Positions 29,263 through 41,389 are shown, counted from the stretch's first letter. The stretch: 64,000 nt of DNA from Ascidia mentula (GCA_947561715.1 OX387199.1:8933001-8997000), one strand, 5' to 3'. The notes: generated by a model not told the origin, from the sequence alone. Translations and numbers: made by a program.

Positions 29263-30147
29263 TTACTTGTTGGGCGCGGAAAATATCAGTGGGGCTCTAA
29301 GTTGTGATACTATGGAAGGAATTTGTTTCTTTCCATTTAACTTTTCGTTGGTAGTTTTAGATTCAAAGTCATGGGCCACCCTCTTGTTGACTAAGGTCAA
29401 TATCTGTGAATAATAACTATAGTGATAAAACAATATATTTTCCTTAAAAAATTTTTACCACCTTGACCAAATCCCATTTGTATCCGTACTTAAGGAGGCA
29501 CTCACACAGCACTTGAATGAAAATTGATCCAGATTTTGGGTCCCTCCATGCACAATAATCTAAATTTTTGGTCAACTATATTGGTTGATCTATTTTAGAT
29601 GATTTCTTCAGACGAAAAATCTTTGGATGGAATATTACCTGATGGAGTTGCATGGGCGAATAGGTAATCTGCAGAAACAGGAATAGATATATTTGCGGGC
29701 ATTGCATCCATGTAAGGAGCAGTATCTACCTGATGACCGCCTTTTAAACCCGAATCCGTTTTTTCCCCTCTGCAGGCCTGAATTTAAAAAGGTTGCGTTG
29801 AGAATTATGAGTATAACCAAAATAATACAACCATTTGTTATATAGCGCCATTTTAATAAACATATTTATTGACAGAATAGATAAAAACATGATTTTTCAG
29901 TTTTGTGTAATTTCTTGAAATTTTTAGATTTTTGGACATCCTTATTGCCGTACCTGAGTAATAAAAATTTTTGGTTTTCCATCCAAGGCAGTACACGTGT
30001 TATCAAGAAACTTTTCTGTAATGTCTTTGAAATTGTATTCTTTATCATATGCATACAGATGATCATCAGGCGTTCCGTGTGACAATATAACACACACGAA
30101 ACAGTCTTTTTTTTTAATGCTTGGAAACCCATCACAACACTTTGCAA
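29263..30147 (-). CDS. Caspase, 3' half of gene (four exons, both catalytic residues)
   Basis: Minus-strand exons 30147-29954, 29777-29639, 29559-29462 and 29403-29263 have GT/AG borders, and their phases close (1/0, 0/1, 1/0, 0/stop). They encode about 190 aa. Exon 1 has the catalytic-His motif CVILSHGTPDDHLYAYD and ends GKPKIFITQ. Exon 2 begins ACRGE, so the conserved QACRG catalytic-Cys motif spans the junction, and ends YLFAHATPS. Exon 3 has AWRDPKSGSIFIQVLCECL, matching the p10/p12 SWR..GSWFIQ signature. Exon 4 runs ILTLVNKRVAHDFES to IFSAPNK and stop. This is a cysteine protease that cuts after Asp in apoptosis. The 5' exons (p20 start, prodomain) are not found in the repeat-rich DNA upstream, so it is either a gene with a long intron or a truncated copy. 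Confidence 0.9.
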
Positions 30148-30383
30148 CTGTGTGGTAGAAAAAAAACAAAAGTATAAACGCTTAGCATTTCCTCTGGTAT
30201 AACGGTGGAAAAAATTACTCCCCTCACTGGTATTCGGAGATTAAAAAACTAAGATACCAGGCGATCTGCGTCGTATTAATCTTATAGTAGAAATAACAAT
30301 TTCTTGTCTAATATAAAGCTTCTTTACTAATCACTGCTTATTGGGGAAAATAACATGAATTTCGTGTGTAGCATATTCTGCCC

Positions 30384-30470
30384 TTGTTTCGACGTAGTGC
30401 AGCTTGGTGTGACTATCGACGATCTTGCCAGAAAAAACGGCCAGGCAAAGACTTTCGCTTTGATCTGACT
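30384..30470 (-). repeat. Inverted, decayed copy of the hammerhead element
   Basis: On the minus strand AAGTCTTTGCCTGGCCG is followed by GATAGTCACACCAAGCTGCACTA and then GTCGAAAC, so the left arm and GAAAC box remain. Most of the CTGATGA core and the 5' strand of helix II are deleted. Confidence 0.6.
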
Positions 30471-30612
30471 ACACAATCTCCGTCATCCGTTGGGCACGAA
30501 ACGAGGTGCAACCATCGGGAAAAAAACAAGGTGGAAACACTGTGGCCAATCAAAAGCTAACCAATAGTGCTGTCACGCCCCGTGTTACAAAAAGTCATAT
30601 ATAAAAACATAA

Positions 30613-30745
30613 AAAAGTGGAAGTCTTTGTCTGATCGTTTGGCCGGCAAAACCGCCCATAGCCACACCATACTGCATTACTAGAAAATTTTGGTGCAAAC
30701 AATGGCCATGCGCATGCAGCTCATAAAATCCACTGCTTACTCTTC
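30613..30745 (+). repeat. Direct, decayed copy of the hammerhead element
   Basis: AAGTGGAAGTCTTTG at 30615 and the right part CATGCAGCTCATAAA at about 30713 align with the copy at 27723-27840. The core is destroyed (TTACTAG for CTGATGA, CAAAC for GAAAC), while the GGCC of the helix III loop persists. Confidence 0.6.
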
Positions 30746-30910
30746 ACTATTTTATCCATTACTGCTTGTTTCGTCAAGTCATCGTAGATGTAATATTCGA
30801 AACCCAGGAACTCACCCCACCACTTTATCTAACGCCGCTAACAACATGACTGCCGCGTACGTAACGTCTATCCGAACGATGATAGCCTTCTTTAAAGAAT
30901 AAAAACAAAC

Positions 30911-31184
30911 ACAATCGCGAAATAAATGGTCATGAAATTACACAACGAGAAAGTACAAAAGGGCTCTACTGTTACAAGCCAAGCGGGACGTAAATCAATC
31001 AAAGGCTCCAAACACTCGAATCATTTTAATGCTTGCGGAATTTTTCCGCGACGCCATTATAGCCTTTGGATAAAAAGCCGTGTTTAGGTGGGATTTAATA
31101 CAAAGAGGCTTGTTTACCGCTGACTAGAGTTCGGATGTAAACAGAGATCTTCGACCCGACGTCAAATCAAAAGGAATGCCAAAG
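30911..31184. repeat. Direct repeat, left copy (about 274 bp)
   Basis: Matches 32027-32298 along its length at about 85-90 percent by eye (shared words include CAAGCCAAGCGGGACGTAAAT and TTCGGATGTAAAC). The two copies are 1.1 kb apart with a retroelement integrase remnant between them, so they might be the terminal repeats of a decayed LTR element, but no TG..CA ends or target duplication were found. Confidence 0.6.
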
Positions 31185-31222
31185 CGGGCAATTTAATCTA
31201 TGATAAAAAAAATTGGCGCAGC

Positions 31223-31330
31223 TTAATGCTGTTGCATCGGACATATAGGTATGACTTTTGGCCACCGTGTGGTGTCTACAACTGCGAAAAGATATTTAAA
31301 ACCTTGACACTGTGGCATGGGAAATACTAT
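31223..31330 (-). pseudogene. Retrovirus-like integrase fragment (Ty3/gypsy-type)
   Basis: The minus-strand frame 31405-31223 contains PQCQGFKYLFAVVD and TTRWPKVIPI, matching the start of the integrase catalytic core of LTR retrotransposons (usually ..GF.YLLVVVDRFTRWPEAIPI). Only about 35 residues survive. It lies between the direct repeats at 30911 and 32027. Confidence 0.6.
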
Positions 31331-31499
31331 ACCAAAGATTAAGCGGGCGAAACGCGTGTACAGTAGGTTGGTCTTTATTTGTAGCTCGTGCATGGCGTTG
31401 TGCATTAAACCTTGTAGAGATTTTGTACGTATTGGAAGAACTAAAACAAAAAGAACTTGCAGAGCCCTATGCTATTTCGGTATGCTGTGCCGAAACAGA

Positions 31500-32040
31500 T
31501 TTACGTTTCTTTTTTCATTTTGTCTTTTTCAGAAAGTATATGTCACGAATACATGTGTATGTTTACCGTTTAGGACAATGAGATGTATTTTTCAAGGGCT
31601 GGTGCGTTTTTCTACTAACTCTACAAGTTTGCATAAATTGACATTTTGGTTATCAAAACAATGCCAACAATAGAACGTTAATTTAAGCGACACATACGTA
31701 CATTCATTCACACAGGACACTATCCGGAGTCAGTTTCACTATTGCAGAACACGCATCCTTGTCCAAATAAAATATGAACATGTTCAAGACATTGATTAAG
31801 TAGGAATTGAACAAGTTGACGAATAAGTAGACTCTACAGTGCAATTAGTAATCCAATGACAAAATATCAAACAAATCACAACAAAACTACTTTCTTCTCT
31901 CTCCTCTCCCACCTCCTCCCGATTCCAACCACCTCGTCCTCCTCCCGATCCCCCACCACCTCTTCCCTCCCCAGATCCCCCACCACCTCGTCCACCTCCA
32001 GATCCCCCACCACCTTGTCCACCTCCACAATAGCGAAACA
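31500..32040. repeat. Dispersed repeat family X, copy 3
   Basis: Homologous to 25240-25500 and 26070-26270, including a short CT-rich block at 31890-32025 that repeats GATCCCCCACCACCT-type words about four times. It is inserted within, or abuts, the region bounded by the two direct repeats. Confidence 0.65.
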
Positions 32041-32298
32041 AAAGGTCATGAAACGACAACGAAAAAGTACAAAAGGGCACTACTGTTACAAGCCAAGCGG
32101 GACGTAAATTAATCGAAGGCATCAAACACTCGAATCATTTTAATGCTTGTGGAATCTTTCCGTGAGGCCATTAGCCTTTGGATGAAAAGCCGTGTTTAGG
32201 TGGGATTTAATACAAAGCGGCTTGTTGACAGCTGACGATAGAGTTCGGATGTAAACTGAGATCTTCGACCCGACTTCAAATCAAACTGAATGCCAAAG
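32027..32298. repeat. Direct repeat, right copy
   Basis: Partner of 30911-31184, described there. Confidence 0.6.
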
Positions 32299-33485
32299 AC
32301 TTGTCGGAAAAAATACGTTGTTCCACCATATTGCCCTTTCAACCAAAAGATGCAGGTAAAGACTTGGTGACAGCAATGTGTTTATCCATTTTGAAAATTA
32401 CACTGAGCAAACAGGTCTGAAAAATTTCGACCATTTGCTTGTGGTGGTGAAACCACCGCATTTGACGCCTGGGGTATTACAAAACAGTACAGGTGGCAAT
32501 ATAGCGCCAATTCATACTCCTTTGTTGTTCGGTTGAGCAAATATTGGTCCAGTGGATGGACATGTGGTCGAGTGCACTTCAAACATTTTTGTGGCTGACT
32601 TTATCATGCAAGACCTCTTTTTAAATGCCGATAAAAATGTTCGTTCACTGACGTATGCAAATCAAGTTCGAAATTTCCGTCAAAAAATGATTGATATTGC
32701 GACATACAATTAAGAATAAGGGGTTGGAATCGATCACTAGTTGCATGCTCTGATGCCAACTGGTATGCATCTGTACAAAATTTGAAACGTTGGTATATTT
32801 AAGTATGTGACATGCAAGTTTTGGACTAATTTTTGAATTATACCGCGGCCACCTAATACAAACGCCCGCGGGCCACACCGCTTTTTTCGCCAGATAACAC
32901 AGCAATGCAATTTCGGTTTTACTCTAAATTCATTGGTCCATCCATCGCATGATAACCACTGCAAATGCGCTTATATTTGCTGGTGCGTTTACCTCGATGA
33001 AAAATGTATTTATGGTGGAAAATACGCGTTCAAACGCAAATCTGGTTTTCCTGTTCGACATATTGTGTCAAGGATGATTTATATTCAGGAGTGAGTAAAA
33101 AAGTTGTTAGCGTATAAAGTTATGATCAGGTATTGTGATAATACCATTTATTGTTTTCATACTTGGCTGAAATGTAATAAGCGTCACCGCTCTTCCCACT
33201 CAAAAGCATCCAAGACACGGGTTATTTAAATAATGCTATACACAAAGACCTATATATGTCACTGTATTGTACACGTACATGTACATTTATTCCTTTTAAC
33301 TAACCAATAGAGAAACGGCAACAATACTTCAGCATCTGTTAACTTACAGATTATCTTTCAAGCAATACTGTGCGATTAAAGTGAACAAGGTTGTCGGGAT
33401 TTGTAATGCCTTTAATGCAGCGTGCAACAAAACCATTTTAGAAACTTGTTAATTTTACATTGCGCGCTCTGTTTAATCAATAAGT
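32299..33485. other. Intergenic, no gene seen
   Basis: Short minus-strand frames at 32382-32964 show no family motif. A fragment at about 33180-33222 resembles, on the plus strand, the VTALPTKRQPRNG part of the lysine-rich gene at 37201, a further relic of that family. Confidence 0.5.
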
Positions 33486-33880
33486 TTATTTTCCTTTGCG
33501 ATTTGATGTCTTCCTGCTTTTTTGGAGTTTTGATTCCTGTAACTTCTTCTGGACACTTTTTCTCTTCTTAGGCGCCACCTTAAACATTCCTTGCATCTAA
33601 GATGTATTTCCACTCCGGGCGGCTGCTTTTATTCCACTTCGTACTTGACGTTGACTGAGAAACTTTCCTGTTTTTTTCAAGACGGTTAACTTCCATTTCC
33701 AATATCATTGCTTCCTGGACCCACCGTTGATTGAAGCTTGATGGTTTCCATACTATATTTCTTTTGTTCGGGTTGGCGGACAAGTTCCTCAAGTCCCATT
33801 TGGGAGAAACTTCACCAAACTTGATAACATCGTTTCAGGGTTGATCGTTCGTGGGAAATGCCGTGACACTCATTACGTTT
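33486..33880 (-). pseudogene. Inverted, broken paralogue of the lysine-rich gene at 37201
   Basis: The minus strand follows the 37201 protein from its MSVTA motif to its end, with ANPNKRNIVWKPSSF, EAMILEMEVNRLEKN and, after a frameshift and a stop near 33600, MFKVAPKKRKSVQKKL and a Lys/Arg-rich tail to the stop at 33488-33486. Orientation is opposite to the array downstream. It is probably non-functional. Confidence 0.65.
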
Positions 33881-36745
33881 TTCACTCCATCTATGTGGTA
33901 TATGTGAACGGTTCCATAATCCCAACTATTGTTCAAACTTTTTTGAAGTTATCTCTTAATGCTATGGGTAGGCATGTCCGACTACTACCAGGAAATGTTC
34001 ACAATTTGTATCTTATATCTGCAAACAAAAAAACTTGTCCAACACCACTATATTACACGTATAAATTCAAATTATTCTGAGCAATAACAGCTAATATGAA
34101 TAACAAAAAAATGAAAATTGACATTTTGGGAACAATTTTCGGTAATATACCAGCGTATAGTGCTCGAAATCGAAGGTCCTAGAGTATCAAAAAATGACAG
34201 TTTATGAACAAAGGGACTCTCTGAGAGAGTGTCTAATGTAAGATAAATAATACAATTTGTTTAGCTACACACGGCTTCAAACGCGTACAAAAAAAGAAAC
34301 TTTATGATTTGCTTCCTTGAGGCCGCGTCATTCAATAATCGACCCTTTATGATTTAATGCAACTATCGACAAACGTTCAAAAACCCCAGCCATCACTGAA
34401 CGACGCGGCCTCAGGGATTCCCTGAGGTGCAACGGAAGGTAAACACCCCACAGAGAGATGGCGCAACAGTGTTAGATGTCGCCACTGTTCAAACAACCTG
34501 GTTTTGCACACTACCTCCAGGCACGGCCCACATTTCCACACATATGGGGGGAAAAGAACTGTTCAGTTATAACCCAACGTCTTTTTCGCACTAGTTTAAT
34601 CGATAATATTCTTTAACCCAATTTGCACTGAGTATACGACTGCTGAACACCAACTACATTAATAACCTTATGTGGAAAGCAAATATATTGACGTTGTATT
34701 AGTTAAACTGAATTGAATCGTTGTTTTACAGATTATCAAAGATCGACTATATAGACTAAGAATCACTCTTTGTTTAGAGCAAATACGAGATGTGAACTCA
34801 AAACATGCGCACATTAAAGTTGCTGGTAACATGATGGGGTAATTATTTTCCAATATCGCGGTAACGTGCTACGTGTAGTTTACATTTGTTATTTACTTAT
34901 ACTTTATTTGTCTGCTACACCATAAACGGGTACGTAATGCAAAAAACGTAGAGGACCTCTCAGTAAAAATACACCTTAAGCAACTATCAGTTGACTAACG
35001 AACAAACCTGTGTAAACGGCCTCGCACAGAAGGTTTTTACCTGGGAAACCACCCAAAGGTTGCGTTGATGGCGCAACAGTATCTGACGTCAGCATGATAT
35101 GGGCGGTTGATTTGTGAAGCCCCTGTAGTCACCTATAAGTGTTTAGAAAAGTGTACAGCCAAAAAACAGTCAATCCAGGTTGGTGTAAGGTAAAGCATGT
35201 ACAAATAACAAAATTGTCCAACATACCCTTATTCAGTGGTTATTGTGGTTGTTGAAGTAGCTGTGGCTAGAGAAAAGAATTGGATTATGTTTTTCAGTCT
35301 TTAAAGGTTTCTCAATTGTAATTTTTCGTGATATTCATTTCTCTTTGCATCGATATACAGTGGCCTGGCACTGATTATCGTTCTGCATTGATCATTCATT
35401 CGATTGAAGCACTCATTAGAAGACCATAAGTAAACACGTTGGTGTAGGGATAACAAGGTTGTATCAGTTTAAATGAAGAATTAGAGATCAACTGGTCATT
35501 TGCTGCAGTTACAGGTATTAAGCGACTACAGGCATCAGCCTTTTCTCTCGACAAGAGAAAATGACTTTAAGCGACTACAGGACTCAGCTTGTGCAGGTCG
35601 GTGTTGACCGAAGGATCTGAAGGTAAAATACAGCTAATACCATTATTCAGCCAAACGGGTGATTAGCTTGGGCACAAGAAGAATGTGAAACCCATAGTTT
35701 AATATTTGTTGCTTGTTTTAATCGATAAAATATGATAAAATAATAAAATATTTTTTGGTGCAAAGCGGGCTCGGTGAAGGGTCAAGGCATAACTTTGTAA
35801 CTTCGTTGTAGTAAATGCCCCTGATTGTAATGTGAGCTATATCTGAAAAACTCGTTGATTTTGGAGAACAAAACTTTCACGTTGATTTATAGTTTTATAG
35901 TAAAACAGCATCTTTATTGAAACTATAAACTGTAAGATAAACTATTCGGTTTATGCTGTGTTATCGAGGTTGCTACTATGTTCCATCGTGTTTAGTTTGT
36001 CATGTTTGCATCTACTCTTGTTTTACGTTTTTCCTTGTATTGTATCTTGTGTTTGGAAATCAAACCAATGAGCTGTGAAGCTTTAAAATCAACGCTATAA
36101 TTGACAAACCGCAAAGGATTCTTTAAGTTGGCGCATTCGGTGATGAAACTGTTAACAAAACAACGTTTACTTTGCAAACTCGTCGCCTGGCACAGTTCAT
36201 TTCCATGCGTCCGTTTAATGCGTTTACGGGGAAAACGTTGCGTTTGCAGTGTGTTGTTTGTATGTCCGATCTCCGCCCAGATAAGTGTGTGCTAGTTTTC
36301 GTTCTTTTTGGTTAGAGACAAATATCCCCATTTTTTTCATAATTTTTTGCAACTATCGACAACACTTTTAAAGCCCAACCATTACTGCACGACGCGGCAT
36401 CAAAAATGCAACCGACCTTTGTCATATTTTGTCTGGATACCATGCGGGAGATACCCTGGTGTGTAACAAAAGGTAAACACCCTACAGGGAAATGGCGCAA
36501 CAGCGTGGAGTGTCGCCACTGTTCAAACAGCTGTTCATTTTTAGCGTAACGTATTTTTGTTCCTTTTTTGATCAACGTTTAACACACTTAGCGCGTAATC
36601 TTTACGAATGCTGAACACCAACTGCATTAACAACTTATGGAATGCGAAATACATTGGCGTTGTATTAGTGAAACTGAAATGAATCGTTGTTTTGCAGATT
36701 ATTGAAGTTCTATTTCACAAACTAACATAGTCGCATACTTCCCCA

Positions 36746-36946
36746 ATGGCATCTGGTGCTTCGATACTTAGTGATGGTAAAACCACACACCACGTCCTTA
36801 GGAACCCAAACTTGAAAAACATAGGAAAGCGAATGGAAAAAATTGTGGACAAGAAACTTACAAAGACGGCAACCCACAAGATTCACATCGATTCGGGTAG
36901 CAAAACAATTGATATGTCCTTGAGACCAACCAAAAAGCAGGATTAA
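36746..36946 (+). pseudogene. Truncated first copy of the lysine-rich gene (66 codons)
   Basis: Starts MASGASILSDGKTTHH and matches the gene at 39785 for 63 residues (including NIGKRMEKIVDKKLTKTATH), then stops at TKKQD just where the paralogue continues TKNQPGNVLL. An acceptor (TTTTGCAG) at 36697 shows that the same non-coding first intron precedes it. It could instead be spliced on to downstream exons, but I see no good donor. Most likely a truncated copy. Confidence 0.5.
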
Positions 36947-37200
36947 ACAAACGTTGCTGGCATGTCAGAATGCGGTAGAATTCAATACAATTTCTTAAAG
37001 CTGTTACCAATGATTGAAATATCATGTAGGCAAATTAGAGACTGATATTTAATGGGGGCTTAAGTAAAAGGCAGGGTAATTACCGATCTGATTTTGGTGT
37101 TCTTTGGCTGCAATATTTCGGTAGTTGTTCTTTGGTTACAGGTCACAGATAAAACTTTTCGTTATTTAAAACTGTTTATTTTAACGACTTCGATCCCAAA

Positions 37201-37680
37201 ATGGTGATGCATAATTACAAAAAGATTACCCCGACAAAAATTGGCATTTCCTTAAACCGAGCGATGAAAAACAACTGGAGACGTGGAACGCGCCATCAGT
37301 ATAATGTTGGAGGTGTCCGAAATGTGATGAGTGTCACCGCCCTTCCCACTAAAAGGCAACCAAGGAACGGGATTATGAAGTTTGAGAAATCCTCCCCAAC
37401 ATGGAATGATTTGGGAAAAAGCAAGATTAGCAAAAATCCAAACCGAAGAAACACAGAGATGAAGCCATACAGCTTTCGCACTAAGCGTGGTCAAAAGGCG
37501 GCGATGCTTGAAATGGAAGTTGCTCGTCGGGCGAAAACACCCGGCAAGTTTTTAAGTCAAAGTCAAGTTGAACGTGGAATAAATGCTGCAGCAAAATCGG
37601 GAAAAACATCACAACTCAAAAAGATGTTTGTAAAATCTCCTAAAGCACGGAAGAGAGCATATAAACAATTGTTGAAGTAG
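37201..37680 (+). CDS. Lysine/arginine-rich protein of unknown function, 159 aa
   Basis: A single-exon frame from ATG 37201 (MVMHNYKKITPTKIG). The protein is strongly basic and has no acidic stretch, no hydrophobic segment and no domain I recognise. The C-terminal part (RGQKAAMLEMEVARRAKTPG, then LKKMFVKSPKARKRAYKQLL) aligns with residues about 105-175 of the protein at 39785 (GRAAVMTKGEVARRVE, PSKRKKTCKQ). A poly(A)-type signal, AATAAA, follows near 37784. Such composition fits a nucleic-acid or chromatin-binding role, for example a sperm nuclear basic protein, or a core protein of a mobile element. Both are speculation. Confidence 0.6.
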   Translation: MVMHNYKKITPTKIGISLNRAMKNNWRRGTRHQYNVGGVRNVMSVTALPTKRQPRNGIMKFEKSSPTWNDLGKSKISKNPNRRNTEMKPYSFRTKRGQKAAMLEMEVARRAKTPGKFLSQSQVERGINAAAKSGKTSQLKKMFVKSPKARKRAYKQLLK

Positions 37681-39784
37681 ATATGTAAATAAAATGAGTG
37701 CTTGTATTCATCTTTCTCTGCAATCCAGATAAAAATGTAAATATTAACGCTTTTTGTATATAAGCGATTCAATTCCTTCTCTTAATAAAACTTTAATCAA
37801 AAAAAGTGAAGTTTTTTATCAAACATAAGTATAAGTTTCAAAACTATAAAACTATACAGCAATTGAAAAAAAAAAGTTGTATAGGATACGTTAAAAGAGG
37901 TGATGCAATGTCAAAAAAAAATTAAAGAAAGTTTAGTATTAAGTACGTTTCTGGTTTATTTAAAGCCGCGTGTCGGCACTGAAATTGTTTCTGTAACAAT
38001 AATGTCACAACCATTGTGATAATAATGCTCGAGTTAAATAGTGTTTCGGGGAGTACAAATTTTAAAAAATCACTTACCTCGTGTTAACGTTTGTTATTGA
38101 CACATGTTCGCAAACTGCCCGAGGACAAATTGCAGTTATGTCATTTCCCGCCCTTGTCTGCTTGCTTATAATTTACTTGAGAAAAACGTGAATTAGTATT
38201 TTTTTGAGGATAAAAATAGTAACAAAGGCCAGTTTTTCAAAGTTTAACCCACACAAGATTACAATGCGCATACCTGCTCCAGGGTAACTGTATAAATACA
38301 TCAAATGCAGTTTGCAACATCCTGCAAAATGACCCGCAATCTACATACTCTTACCTGTGGATTGTGCAATGTCTTCAGGTAAATAACTGGACAAACAGAT
38401 CAACTGCAGTTTGCAACATCCTTGGTACAATATCTTCCAATGATCAAAAATAGGTAAACAACGTTTCGCAACACCCATCAATAAATAACGAACACAGATG
38501 ACAGTGCAAAGTTTACTCACAAACAAATAAAATGTACCCTGCGCAAGACTATAAATTCACGCCAGTTTGGTTGTCAAGTTATTTCTGCTGTTACGGTCAT
38601 GAAGGAAGGACAATAAAAGTAGTTTTTGGTGCAAAGCGGGCTCGGTGAAGGGTCAAGGTAATTGTAGTGCCTCTGATCGTACTGTGTGTTACATCTAAAA
38701 AAGTCGATGATTTTGGAAAATAAAATTTAAACGTCGATTTATAGTTTTATAGTAAAACAGTATCTTTATTAAAACTTTAAAGTGTAAGATCAACTATTCG
38801 GTTTTTTCTGTGTTATTGAGTTTGCTACTAATGTTCTATCGTGTTTAGCTTGTCATGTTTGCATCTCCTTTTTTTTTCTTTTTTCTTCTATTGTACCTTG
38901 TGTTTGGAAATCAAACCAATGAGCTGTGAAGGTTTAAGAATCAACTTAATTATTGGCGCACCGTAGAGGATTCTCTGAGATGGCACGGCCGGTAATAAAA
39001 CCGAACTCGCCGTTTCGCCTGGCTCAGTTTACATCTATGCATCCGTTTAATGTACCTACGGAGAAAACGTTTTAGTGCAACAACTATAAGACGGCGTCAA
39101 TGTGTGTTGTTGTGTTTCCGATCTCCGCACTTAAAAGTATGCGCAAGTTTTCGTTTTTGAGGTTGGAGACAAATGCTTCCCTTTTGTTTTTGATGGAGAT
39201 GTTTAAATAAATGCGCAGGAATCTCACAACTCGTAAACAAACCAAACGAATGTCGCAAATCATTTGAATTGTTTTTTTTCACGGTGCGTACGTTGTTGTA
39301 CCGCATAAGACTGATTCAAAACAAAATTTTGGCACAACCAACTGCGAACACGCGTTTCATAGATTGTATGCAACTATCGAAAAAACCTCCAAAGCCCAAC
39401 CATTACTGCACGACGCAGCATCAAAAATGCCAAGCGATATTATGGTACAACCGACCTTCGTCGTTTTGTTTCATCACCATGCGGGAGATTCCCTGGTGTG
39501 TAACGATAGGGAAACATTGCAGGGAGATGGCGCAACAGCGTGGGGTGTCGCCACTGTTCAAACAACTGTTCATACTTAGCGCAACGTATTTGTTTTACTT
39601 GTTTGATGGATAACAATGTATAATACACTAAGCGCTAAGTATACGAATGCTGAATGACAACTACATTAACAAAAACTTGTGGAATGCGAAATACATTGGC
39701 GTTTTATTAGTGAAACTGAAATGAATCGTTGTTTTGCAGATTATTGAAGTTCTATTTCATAAACTATCATAGCATACTACCCCA

Positions 39785-40925
39785 ATGGCATCTGATGCTT
39801 TGATGCTTAGTGACGGTAAAACCACACACCACGACCTTAAGAACTCAAACTTGGAAAACATAGGAAAGCAAATGGAAAAAATTGTGGACAAGAAACTTAC
39901 AAAGACGGCAACCCACAAGATTCACATCGATTCGGGTAGCAAAACAATTGATATGTCCTTGAGACCAACCAAAAACCAACCTGGAAACGTTCTACTAACC
40001 ATTGGTGGTAAAACGGAGAGTTGGAAAAAATTGAAATCAGCAATGAAAAACAACTTCAGTAAAAAGTACAGGAAGTTTGAAAATGAGAATATCACACCCC
40101 GAGACCTGGAAACAAAGGTAGGAAGAGCTGCTGTCATGACAAAAGGTGAAGTGGCGCGCAGGGTGGAAACGGAAAAAGGTTTTCCAACCAGGGATGAAAT
40201 CAAGCGTACAGTGAAACGAGCTGTTGATAAAAATTTGGGATCCCAGCTTACAGAGGCCTTCACAGGACCTCCATCAAAACGCAAGAAGACTTGCAAACAA
40301 ATACAACAGGCCGGGTATGTAAGTCAAGTTTAAAATTTTTATGCAATAGCCATAACGATTTATTTGTTTAAAGGTTATTACTTAGTTTGAAATTATTTGC
40401 TGTTACCAAATAGGCATACAGTTTGTTAAATATTTTGACCCTCCCTGCTCTGGAACGTAAGCATTTCCCGGTAATTTGTTTTCACTTAATGATTGACATC
40501 GTGTTCACATCTGCAATGAACTGTGAAGGAATGCACAAGAAGCTTCGGACTGTTAAGACATGTCAAACAGTTTTTCTTCTTGCAGGGGCAAAAAGGAAAA
40601 GAAGACAGGGACAAGTAATAAAAAACTGTCACGGAAAGTTGCTTCAACGAGCAACAGCAGAGGAACAAAGAAAACAATTCCAAACCGTGCAAAAGTTGGG
40701 AGTGCAAAAAAAAGGCCGAAATCAACCGGTAGAGCAAAAACAAGCACCAAACGGGGAGTAAAGAAAACTGTTCGGAAACAAACAAAAGTTGAAAGTGCAA
40801 AAAGAAGGCCGAAATCGACCGTCAAAGCAAAAACAAGCACCAAGCGGGGAGTAAAGAAAACTGTTCGGAAACAAACAAAAGCCGGGACTAAAAGAAGCGT
40901 AAAGCAAAAGAAAGGAAGAAAATAA
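39785..40925 (+). CDS. Two-exon lysine-rich protein with histone H1-like tail, 289 aa
   Basis: Exon 1 (39785-40314) ends ..CKQIQQA plus GG before GTATGT. Exon 2 (40586-40925) begins after TTCTTGCAG. Phase closes (2/1) and both exons are open. Exon 1 encodes MASDALMLSDGKTTHH.. with the block EVARRVETEKG shared with the 37201 protein. Exon 2 encodes a tail of almost only Lys, Arg, Ser, Thr, Ala, Gly and Val, including a near-perfect tandem repeat of about 27 residues (RPKST.KAKTSTKRGVKKTV). The tail resembles linker-histone or protamine-like C-termini. An acceptor at 39739 suggests a non-coding 5' exon. No known domain is seen; a chromatin role is inferred from composition only. Confidence 0.65.
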
Positions 40926-41389
40926 GTAGATATTAAATTTCTAAAGTACTTTTGAATTTGTAAATTTGCGAAACGATTTTGTGCGCTTTTGAGACTCGTA
41001 CCTGCCTGATTGAAACAATTATTTTTTATAAATAGCGTGTAATTGACATTCATTTTTTTATTCGTTTATTTTGCCCCAGAAACACATTACATTTTAGCAA
41101 GTAAAAGGTTAAAGCTGTGGATGTATGGGTATTGATTTTAAAACTTTACAAGCAATGATCTTTAATTCGCAACATCCTGCTGGGTAAACAGGTCAACAGT
41201 AGTTTGTAACATCCTGCAACAAAACCCCCGCAAATTTTTGTATAATTGCTGAACACCGATTACATTAAAATTTCTTGTTGAATGCGAAATACATTGACGT
41301 TGTACATGTGAAACTGAACTAAGTCGTTTTGTTTTGCAGATATTTTGAGAACTATTATACAGACGTATACTAACCCCTAACGTCTGCGT

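Noticed and set aside
31796-32125. Gly/Ser-rich 109-codon minus-strand frame.
   Set aside because: Translation of the CT-rich block of repeat X; not conserved in frame among copies.
35518-35600. Hairpin TTCTCT..AGAGAA flanked by direct repeats of AAGCGACTACAGG, considered as a histone-mRNA-type 3' stem-loop next to the lysine-rich genes.
   Set aside because: The stem and loop do not match the histone stem-loop consensus and it does not follow a coding region.
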